From: Patiria pectinifera
Lineage: Eukaryota; Echinodermata; Asteroidea; Valvatida; Asterinidae
Direction: 5' to 3'
Length of the DNA: 64,000 bases
Assembly: GCA_029964075.1 (NCBI GenBank)
Contig: CM057136.1
Span: forward strand, 10,106,001 to 10,170,000
Position 1 is the stretch's first letter. Every line of letters begins with the position of its first letter. Below, one piece after another: positions 47,270-56,703 of this stretch. The notes beneath the pieces are model-generated. The model was not told the origin of the DNA. It made no database searches and worked only from the letters and a program-made list of their open reading frames with translations. A program made the position numbers and the translations under genes.

Positions 47270-47745
47270 CACGCGCCCGAAGGGCGTTTTCGATTCCCTG
47301 TTCTTGACAACACTCGGGTTAACCCGACACGAGAACAGCGGTCTCGAACGTGACGAACAGACCCAAGAGGGCGTTCGCGGATCGATTTTTTTCACTCCCC
47401 GGTTGATGGAGGGTTCGGCGAGGTGCAGCTTGAACAAAATGGCGGACTGTGCAGATTCATAAGTTGTTTTGTGTTTTTTTTTTTTGCTAATACCCTAATG
47501 ATTGGAATAAGAATACCATTATAGTGCAGGTCTGCAATTTCATTCCCGCACGTCCGGTTTTGCAACAGTCGTCCTCGTTCATTTGGAATAGGCCTAAGTA
47601 CAAATTCAGACGATTGTCGGCCATTTTGCATTGCTTTATATCGATGCAACACGCACCCGTGCGTTCGTTACAACCAGCTCGAGAACACGTTCTCGTATTA
47701 CACGCGTGTTGTCAAGAACAGGGATTCGAAAACGCCCATTGAGTC
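47270..47745. repeat. CpG-rich hairpin
   Basis: 47270-47345 (GGGCGTTTTCGATTCCCTG, TTGACAACACTCGGG, CGAGAAC) is inverted at 47688-47745. The inner parts share AAAATGGCSGAC in both orientations (47438-47449 and 47616-47628). CpG density is far above the surroundings. It could be a hairpin element or an inverted pair of CpG-island 5' ends; AAAATGGCGG resembles a start-codon context, but only six codons follow. Confidence 0.55.
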
Positions 47746-47825
47746 GAGGCCGGCCTCAGGCGTCGTCGGTGCGCGAATACGTTCGAATTCAACTTGCGAT
47801 GGTCTCTACCACTACATGTACTCAG

Positions 47826-50800
47826 TTGCCCAAGACTATCATATAGTTGTAGAGATCTCCAACCTTCCCAATCGGATGCAAGAGACCAACAGTTGCCTGG
47901 AGATACTGAAACAGTCTGAGGACAACCACTGTAGTGGAGCTGCTAAGCGAAAAATCGTGCACTTTGTGGTAAAAGCATGAAATTTGGCATGTGGGGTCAA
48001 AATGGGCTAAAAATCATTTTAAGATCGGGACCCATCCTGGATCTTGCCCATTTTTGGGGCGGAGCTTGATTTTCCAAAAAAGGGGGTGCAAACAATACAA
48101 ACTCATGAAAACTGTATTTAACATCAAATTTCCTTGTTTTTTTACGCTTTGAAATAAACTTTAACATGAAATAAGACATTCTAGCATTCTAACACCTGTT
48201 ATTTTCCACCCATTTTGTGGGCGTGGTCTAAATGGTAAAAGAGGCGGTATATCTTAGCAGTTTGGTTCTAATATGGAAAACATCATTCAGTTTGGTGGTA
48301 AAATTCTGAAAAATGGCATGTCCAATTGAAATGGGCTAAACATAATTTTTAGAGGTGAACGCATCTTGGATCTTGCCCATTTGGGGGCGGAGCTTGATTT
48401 TTCAAAAGGGGAGTGCAAAAATAGAAAACTCAGAAAACTGTATTTTACATCCACTTTGTTTCTCATGCTTTGAAACAAAGTGGATGTAAATTCTAACATT
48501 CTAACACGTGTTATTTTCACCCTTTTGCGGGCGTGGCCTAAATATGTAAAGAGGCGGTACATTAGAGCAGCTTGATTCAAACGAGGGAAAATCATCTTTC
48601 TTCTCATTGTCTTCTCTATACGTGTTTTTTTTTCGGGGTTTGCGAGCTACAGTGCCTGGGGCATGCACTTTTGAGAAATCCTTGGTTTCATTACCAGACA
48701 ATTTTTTTTTATCGTTTATACTTCGTTATGTATGAATAAAAAGGAGTAAATGTTTCAGATTTCAAATATGCACTTGTCATTCACAAGGCTGGGTTGGGGC
48801 AACCTTGAAATTATAAAGCAAATAATTATATGTTAATCGCGTAAAATTAATATTAACAAAGTTCATAGGGTACAAAAGATACCATGTTCGTATGAATAAA
48901 ACATGGCATTTGCTTTTACTTCCAATTTTGAAGCATTTACTCGCATCTGTATGAATGAAAATTAAGCAAACACTTTTATTCAAAACCATTTGCTAAAATC
49001 TGAAAATAATTAGTTTTTACCTTTTAGGTTTTGCTACACTTAAAGCGTTTACTAGTATGAATATAAAAGAAGTAAATGCTTCAGATTTCAAATATTTACC
49101 TGTCATATTTCTGAAGTCCTTTATCTACAGAACTGTAAGTCCGATTGGGTTGAAACTTGGTATGTGGCCAGACCGGGATGTGTTATAGGTAAAAAAAAAT
49201 GAAGTGACGTCATGATGACGCCATCCTGAGATTTTATATGAATATTTGAATTTTTGGACCGTTTAGCCATATCTCACGAACGCAACATGCAAAGTTAAAA
49301 ATTCTTTTTTGTATTTGGTTTGTTAGGTAATAGGTATTTGCACAACATTTTTGAAAAACTTGGGTAGGTAGATAATGGTACTAGTATGCAAAGTCCGAAG
49401 TGACGTCACGATGACGTCATCGTTTGATTGTTTAAATATTTATTATTTTATTCTGCTTCCAAAATTGCACACTTTCTTTCATCGGATTGACATTAAACTT
49501 GGTTCAAACCAAGACCACAATGACAAAATGTGTATTGAGAAGGGTTTTAAAGATGACGTCATTGCAGGGCATGTGACGTCATGTGATAAAATTATATTTT
49601 AGGAATTATTCTAAGCATTTGAACAACCTTTAACTGCTGAAGCACTATGACAAGTGACTGCTAAAGGACCAACGTAACATAAACATTTGTAAAATGCGAA
49701 AAGCCCTGTGTTCTGTTTGCAAACAGACATGGTGTCTTTTTTTATTTCATCTTTTTATTTTTAATATGACGTCACGTGACATGTGACGCCATATTAAAAT
49801 TACATATTTTGAAGGCCAATATCTACAGAACCACTGGTCCGATTGGGTTGAAAGTTGGTATGTACCTAGACCGGGATGTGTTATAGATGAAAATTGAAGT
49901 GACGTTATGATGACGTCATAATGGGTTACGTGACGTCTCGTTAGAGATTAATAGATTTGATCTTTAAAAATCATTATAAAATCAACCGTGAGAGACCTGA
50001 ACATGATTTTCGTGCGATATGATAGAATTATCGAGGGTCTTCATTTTTTATGTAATGTGCAAAATGTTATTTTGTAATAACGTTTTGCATGTACTACTTT
50101 CAAAATCTAGGATATGAAAGCCGATAAGCTTTCTTTTAGTACAAGAATCATTCAAATCACTCATATGTACTTTTCAAGAATTTTAAACACAACCACTGTT
50201 TTAAAGTTCTGTCCACGTATCACAAAAAATGGTGTGTGTTCTTTCAGCAAAACGAAAACAATTCCAGCGCATCCCCCTATATGTGAAGTGTTTTCGTTTT
50301 GCTGACAGGACTTTTAAGACGGTGTTTGTGTTTAAAATTCTGTAACTTGAAAAGTACATAAGTGATTTGAATGATTCTTGTACTAAAACAAAGCTTATAA
50401 ATTGGGCTTTCATATCTTGATTTTGATAGTGCTTCATGCAGAACTTCATTAAAAAAAGTTGTCCTGCCATTTGGGTTTCCTTTTTTTTTTACTCACCCTG
50501 TGTAAGTTACTTGTAGACAATCATACCAATTTAGATATGATTTTTTTATAGCCGCCTACCTTAAAATGTAGCTCCACCCCTAAAGGGCAACAATTAGTCT
50601 TGCAACCGTTTAAACTTATCTTTACAGTGTATGGTAAACATAGTTAACTGATGGAAAAGTTGTGTTTTTACCAGCAAAAATTTACAGTTTTAGAGGTGGG
50701 AGGAAAACCCCAGAAGAATAGTCTGGGGAAAACCCACGGAGTCAGGTAGGGACTGAAAAGCCAATCGACATGTAGACCATGGGTGTCGATGCACAGCGCA

Positions 50801-52310
50801 TTGTGCACGTAAACGGCATTGCGTTCGTCACGTTTGGTGCGCTTTTTTGTATCTGTCCTCCAGCACGTGACCCTCCCCAGTGCCGCTTTCCGTTTCGGTT
50901 TCGATAGTTTTATTTTCTGCAAACCTATAAACGTGTAAAGCTTACATTTTGCAGGCCATTTACTCAAGAGCAAATGGTTTTTAGTAAAGTGTTTGCTTAA
51001 TTTTCATTCATACAGATGCGAGTAAATGCTTCGAAAGTGGTAGAAAAAGCAAATGCCATGCTTTATTCATACAAACATATGGTATCATTTGTACTTTATA
51101 AACTTTAATAAATGCAGTAGTTTATGCGCAGAATTATTCTGCTTTATAATTTCAAGGTTGCCCCAACCCAGCCTTGTAAATTACAAGTGCATATTTGAAA
51201 TCTGAAGCATTTACTCCTTTTTATTCATACTAAACGAAGTAAACGATTATTAGGCCAAAAAAGGCTCTGGTTTCTGGTATGCGCGCGCGTCGCCATAGCC
51301 ATGCGCGTCGGCAATGTAAGATGATGTCTTTCAATGTAAGATGATGTCTCAAACCACCAAACTCACTGGTTCGACTGGAATCCTGCTGCTGCACAATCTT
51401 AACGTGTTATTTCTCATAAAGTTATTTCTCACGTCTAAGTTTATTTCAAGCATGAAGAACAAAGGAAAATGGATGTTAAATACAGTTTTTCTGAGTTTTT
51501 TATTTTTTGCACTCCCCTTTTTGAACAATCAAGCTCCGCCCCCCAAAATTGTGCAAGATATAAGATGTGTTCACCTCTTAAAATTATTTTCAGCCCATTT
51601 TAACTGGACCTGCCAATTTTCAGGATTTTACTACCAAACCGAATAATGTTTTCCATATTAGAACCAAACTGCTAATATATACCGCCTCTTTTGTACATCA
51701 TTAGCCACGCCCACAAAATGGGTGGAAATTAACTGGTGTTCGAAAGCTAGAATGTTATATTTTATGTTTAAGTTTATTTCAAACCATAGAAAAACAAGGA
51801 AAATGGATGTTAAGTACAGTTTTTATGAGTTTGTATTGTTTGCACCCCTTTTTAAAAAAAAATCAAGCTCCGCCCCCAAAATGGACAAGACCCAGTATGG
51901 GTCCCGATATTAAAATGAATTCTAGCCCATTTTGACATCATTTGCCAAATGTCATGCTTTTACCACAAAGTGCACGAATTGGGCCAAAAATGGACCTAAG
52001 CAGCGCCACTATATTGTATTCCAGGGCACAGTACCCCGATATATCGGTTCGTCTATCAGTGACATCTGGTGCCCTATTCTCTTCCAGACAATCCAATGGG
52101 TCACCTTCGTACGGAAAGTTCCCACACCTTAGTCAGTCTGTGGGTCTCCTACACCCTTGAAAACTTTGTTCACAACTTCCTTCCATCACACTTATACCCC
52201 AATGATCAGCTACATGTACATGTAGCATCCCCTGCCCAAGTCATCCTACACAGCAGCTCTTTGGTCGTTGGAATCCCTCTTACTCCTGACGAAGAGCAAA
52301 GCATACTATC
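47826..52310 (+). CDS. Two exon-like segments of an unrecognised gene split by a foldback element
   Basis: Exon Y (52088-52310) has an excellent acceptor (CCCTATTCTCTTCCAG) and donor (CTATC|GTAAGT). Of three frames only one is open across all 223 bases, opening in phase 1 and closing in phase 2. It encodes S-L-W-V-S-Y-T-L-E-N-F-V-H-N-F-L-P-S-H-L and ends P-L-T-P-D-E-E-Q-S-I-L. Exon X (47826-47930) follows TGTACTCAG and encodes D-Y-H-I-V-V-E-I-S-N-L-P-N-R-M-Q-E-T. It could end in phase 1 at CACT|GTAGTG, matching Y. The 4.1-kb inner foldback begins exactly at that weak donor, so the insertion may have created or destroyed the junction. Y cannot splice in frame to the mutase exon. Family unknown; Y is the better-supported half. 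Confidence 0.4.
49100..49960 (+). repeat. CRE-satellite array in the foldback centre
   Basis: Several diverged units with GTCATGATGACGCCATC, ACGATGACGTCATCG, GTTATGATGACGTCATAA and RTCCGATTGGGTTGAAA phrases, same family as 44.6 kb and 35.3 kb. The TRCCTAGACCGGGATGTGTTA phrase recurs twice. Confidence 0.75.
50101..50427. mobile_element. About 327-bp palindromic MITE
   Basis: CAAAATCTAGGATATGAAAG at the left pairs with CTTTCATATCTTGATTTTG at the right. The arms run about 140 bases, including AAAGTACATAAGTGATTTGA, around a short centre near 50230-50300, where a second inner pair carries GCAAAACGAAAAC. Confidence 0.85.
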
Positions 52311-52311
52311 G

Positions 52312-53352
52312 TAAGTCCCAACCCTGGAGTTTCCCCTGCCCCTGGTTCCTTAAGACACTCACAAAGTAATAAAAAAGAAAGTTGTCTCGTCTTAAACTTA
52401 TTCTTTAAGGGTTTAAATACAAAATTAACCACAACGTTTAAAACCTGTGAACCACGCTGTTATAAAACTATTAAAACTGTTACAAAGCTATTTTTTAAAG
52501 ATTTATTCATGAAGAATAATTGTGCTGAGTTAGATTAAGATCGGTCAAGGTCTGCTCAGGTTATGGCGTTTTGTTTCTTCCCCTTTCAACTCTAGTGCTA
52601 GGAAAATGCATCTAAGCTCAATCAGAGGCGGTTACAATAAATGGCCTCCTGAGAGAGTGCATCCCTAAATTTTACGCGTTAACATTTTTTTTCTATTGAG
52701 GACATGCCGAGGATTAAAAAAAAATATCGGTGGCGGTGGGTTCTGGGGGTAGGGGATGCACTGGGACCCCGCATAGCCCACGGACTATATATATGAGGAC
52801 CACAACTTTGGTTCAACTGTAACTTCCGGGTTTGCGGATGTGTTAACTAGAATGAACCGTGCTTACGATCCAACGGATCTCATTGGCACTTGATTGGAGG
52901 CGCCACGCTGTTTTAAGACATGCCGTGGGTGGCTACGCGGTTGCGCCGGTATTGGGTTACCTAACCAACAATCATTGATCTGTAGCGTGATTCGCCGATG
53001 AGGCGCATACATTATTCATACTGCAAATTTCCACATCATACCCCCTTCCCCCCTTTTCACGTTCCTTTATGTTTGAATTAGACATCGGAGGCTTCCACAA
53101 AGACACTCACAAGGATGTGAAAATTTCCCCCGTTAAAATAAAATAGATACATTGAAATATATTTTCTGAAGAGCACCGGTAAAGCACAAATAAGCAACAT
53201 GTTTATAATTACCAAAAAAATAATTACCGCCTCTGTTCTCTTCAAATTAGGAACACACACTGCACTATACTTGTTGACATCAGGTTGCCTAATTTGGATA
53301 AGTGTCCTTATCATAAATAATTATAATTTATTGTTTCTTTTACTCCTTCCAG
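52312..53352 (+). other. Intron 3' end ahead of the mutase main exon
   Basis: Contains the right arm of the outer inverted repeat, then about 540 bases of unique sequence. It ends with a textbook polypyrimidine tract and acceptor TTTCTTTTACTCCTTCCAG. A second plausible acceptor (CTCTTCAAATTAG, exon from 53251) would also be in phase 1 and would add 34 mostly hydrophobic residues; I prefer 53353. Confidence 0.6.
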
Positions 53353-55535
53353 GGATAGACACAGGCCGTGCATCATCTGTACACACCAGCCGGGAAAATG
53401 AGAAACAGTCTTTTCATCGACAACATCAAATCGTCATCATCGGCTCCGGACCTACCGCTCTGGGTGCTGCTAAAAGACTCTACGATATCGAGCAAGGCAA
53501 AAACAACAGCGTGATCACTATCCTGGAAGAGCTAGGCAAACCAGGAGGCCTAGCCTCGTCCGTCAGGGATGATAAAGGCTTTCTCTGGGACGTCGGAGTT
53601 CACGTCGTATTCTCCCATTACACCTACTTTGATCGAGTCCTGAACATGGCAGTACCCGAGTGGAACTACCGGCGCAGGGCGTCTTTTGCCTTCATGAAAG
53701 GATCAGATGACAAGAGGAGGTTCATTCCTTATCCAGTTCAGAACAACATCCACGTCATGGATAAAGTTGATCAGCAGAGAAGCCTGAAAGGCTTAGAGGA
53801 GATTACCAAAAATCCCAGCACCCGTAAACCCAACAATTTCGACGACTGGCTGCTGCAGAAATTCGGAGAGGGTCTCACTGACGTCTTTATGAGGAAATAC
53901 AACCGGAAAATCTGGACAGTTGACACCAAAGAAATGAACTCGGCCTGGGTTGGAGAGAGGGTTGCCGTACCAGACATTGAAGAGATCAAGACCAAGATTA
54001 AAGAGGTAGATAACGAGACGGACGCCAAGGATTCCGAATGGGGACCGAACCGTTTCTTTCGTTACCCCAAATATAATGGGACTGGTGGAATTTGGGAGTC
54101 AGTTGCAAGAATGCTTCCAAGCCACTGGTTCAGATTTCACGAAAAGGTAACTGCAATTGATATTGACCGAAAAATCATCACTATCGAGGCTGGAACTGGC
54201 GTTAAGAGGCATTACCCATTAGCATACGATACCCTTATATCGACGGCCCCCTTAGATGTTTTTACATCATTAATGCAAAGCGACGATGTTTCCCTATGGC
54301 AGATGCAAGAGCTAGCATCACAGTTGGTGTACACGCACACTCACATCGTAGGCATCGGCCTCACCGGTCAAATGCCTAGGATCCTCGCTGATAAATCTTG
54401 GGTTTATTTCCCGGATTCTGATTCTCCTTTCTACCGCGTGACAATGTTCTCCAATTATTCAGATGACCATGTCCCAAAACCTGGAGAATACTGGTCGCTT
54501 ATGTGCGAAATAGCCGAACCACAGAAAAGTTCTAATCCAGCGTATTGGAGTAAGGAAAACTTGATCAAAGAATCCATTCAAGCCTTAGTCTTGTACGGGT
54601 TTATCACTGCTGATATGGTAGTCTCCAAACACTACCGTCGCTTGGATCACGGATACCCTGTCCCTTCACTAAAAAGGGATATGATCCTTGACACGATACA
54701 GCCTTGGCTGAAAATCAAAGACATCTACTCCCGTGGACGGTTTGGAGGTTGGAGATACGAGGTTGCGAATCAAGATCATTCCTTCATGCAAGGGGTCGAG
54801 GTCGTGGACAAGTTCCTGAGCAACGTCCCGGAGTTAACTTACCCGGATCCGAATCTCGCCAACTCCAAGAAAAACACGGATCGCACCATACCTTTGGATT
54901 ATGAATTCGTCATCGCCCATTATAACGAGAATCTTGATTGGATGAAGCCTTACGCCGACCACACCCTCATCTACCATCAAGGGAACGACCTGGGTCCACC
55001 ATTCCAGTTCTACGGTTGGGAGCGGCTGGAGAATCTAGGACGCGAAGCTCACGCTTATCTTGTTCACATCACCACCTACTACGACCGACTTGCTGATGTC
55101 ACTGTCTTTGCTCAGGGAGACAACATGGAAGGACATTGTTACGAAAATATAACACAGTATATCGATTCTGCCAAAAAGGGTGTCCCTTGCAAAAGAATAC
55201 AGGTACTCAAAAATTGGGGGCATTTGTATTTCCCTGCTAAATATTTAGCTCGTTTTAAGACTTACAAACTAACCATGGCAAATGGGACTTTAGGAGAGAT
55301 GTACCAAGATCTGTACGGTCAGCCACCACCAGCCAAAGGAATTTGGGTCTGCTATAACGGCTGTTTTGGGGCTACCAAGCAACAGATCCTAAGACATCCA
55401 CTAGCCTTCTATCAGAAGGCTCTAGCCTATATTAGCAAAACTCCAAATCAGGAAGAGGGTAATTACTTAGAGAGATTGTGGTATCACTTCTTCGAAGGAG
55501 TTGATACACCTTCCGATGCCCAAGCCGCAAACTAA
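53353..55535 (+). CDS. glf: UDP-galactopyranose mutase fused to DUF3431 (main exon)
   Basis: Flavoenzyme that interconverts UDP-galactopyranose and UDP-galactofuranose, with a C-terminal domain attached. Numbering assumes splicing to exon 1 (759 residues total). Residues 58-526 are eukaryotic-type mutase: FAD fold G-S-G-P-T-A-L-G (63-70), G-G-L-A-S-S (97-102), histidine loop D-V-G-V-H-V-V-F-S-H-Y (112-122), W-V-G-E-R-V-A (231-237), G-T-G-G-I-W (275-280), the substrate-arginine segment F-Y-R (392-394), G-R-F-G-G-W-R-Y-E-V (494-503) and N-Q-D-H-S-F (505-510). Residues 548-749 match DUF3431 as I know it: A-H-Y-N-E-N-L-D-W, N-L-G-R-E-A-H-A-Y-L, D-V-T-V-F-A-Q-G, G-C-F-G-A-T-K-Q-Q-I, R-H-P-L-A-F-Y-Q-K and Y-L-E-R-L-W. 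DUF3431 has no proven function; a glycosyltransferase role is my inference. The canonical Gly-Gly-His of the histidine loop reads Gly-Val-His. Without exon 1, an ATG at 53199 would give another hydrophobic N-terminus. Confidence 0.93.
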
Positions 55536-56639
55536 AAAGGTGTAAAAGGCCTCCCTTCTCGCAGCATGGCTATCGTGAGCCTTAATTTAATTCATCAAAA
55601 GTCACAGAGAAATATATTGATCTGATCTTTAAAAATGGAAATCGCTAATCAAATTGGATATCATTCTGAATAACAAGCCGATACCGTAGGATATTCAACA
55701 CTTAGAACTGCTTTAAATCTTAAATGCAGTGCGAGTCAAACAGAAAGTAACCGAGTTCGCAAAAGTTTAGAACAACGTGTGTTCACTCCGTAATTTGTAT
55801 GCTCTATTCACAGGTTTGTTCTGCTCTAATAGACATACCCCGAAATTCAGCTGTCCACCAATGATCATTTGCCGATACGCATTGATGAAAACCCTTTAAA
55901 TAATGTGAACGAAACTTACAAGGGAAAGCAAACAAAACTCACCGAGCATTCCCCTTCCAGAATAAGACTTGGTTATAATTCCTCACACACAAAACACAAA
56001 ATCTGACAGCAAAATATTGTTTCTGTCTTGACTCAATCTCATTCGCAAATTTGACGGTCATTTGCAAAGGACAAATGTCACTAAAGAATTTAAATATTAA
56101 CCTCAACCTTAGAATCTTGCTAAATTAAGTATGGTTTTCGGGTTAAATGACCTCTGCTGACATTAACATGATAAGACAGCCATGTTTCAAGGCTGAATGT
56201 TTCGCACTGCATGCGAGTTGTTTGTGCCTTTTTGACAAATTTGACAAATTTGACCATAATATTAACTTCACTCGTTTATAACTCATACTTAAGTGTCCAG
56301 AAAATAATATTTTAGAATAGGTGCGGACTGCGGAAAAGCCCTATGATCTGTTTTGCGAACAGCCATGAACCTCTAGTTAGCTGTTCCCAATTTCAATTGC
56401 ATAATATTGGCCTTAAAATGTGCCTGCTGAAATGTCAAGGTCACGTGACCCTCACCTCTGGTATTACCGGAAGTGTCATACTTGACATGAGAATGTAGCG
56501 ACATTCAAAGATGAATATACACTCCACCAAAAACAAATTGGTCCCCCCAATACTTTTTTGTCTTACTAAAAAACGGGGAGGTTCGTGTAATGATTACTTC
56601 GGGAGTCGATTCAGGTCTGAAACCTTAGGACCGCCTCCG
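55536..56639. other. Mutase 3' flank
   Basis: Begins as 3' UTR after the TAA at 55533-55535. I found no canonical AATAAA in the first several hundred bases. AT-rich, no gene. Confidence 0.5.
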
Positions 56640-56703
56640 AAAATAGGCCAAAAATCCGTCCGCCGAGCTCATGAATAAAAGTTATATACTCAAATTCCTC
56701 TAT

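Larger units (their letters stand above)
47932..52011. mobile_element. Inner 4.1-kb foldback element
   Basis: 47932-48990 is the inverse complement of about 50970-52011: tips TAGTGGAGCTGCTAAG and, inverted, CTAAGCAGCGCCACTA. Internal matches include GTGCACTTTGTGGTAAAAGC, GGGGCGGAGCTTGATTTT, GGTTGGGGCAACCTTGAA and AAATTAAGCAAACACTTT. The left arm holds two tandem sub-units (47960-48240 and 48290-48560). The centre holds CRE-satellite units and a small hairpin element. No transposase seen. Confidence 0.8.
46324..52803. repeat. Outer giant inverted repeat in the mutase intron
   Basis: 46324-46655 pairs with about 52460-52803 on the opposite strand: tips GTGGTCCATTATAATCCGTG and, inverted, GGACTATATATATGAGGACC. 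Internal matches include CATAACCTGAGCAGACYTTG and GGGATGCACTCTCTCAG. The arms are about 330 bases and enclose the 4.1-kb inner foldback plus two exon-like segments. No target duplication is visible, so it may be a large foldback element or two inverted solo copies. Confidence 0.8.

Noticed and set aside
53199..53352. In-frame ATG extension of the mutase main exon
   Set aside because: The 51 added residues are largely the polypyrimidine tract and AT-rich intron end; the splice acceptor at 53352 and phase match with the anchor exon explain the 5' border better.
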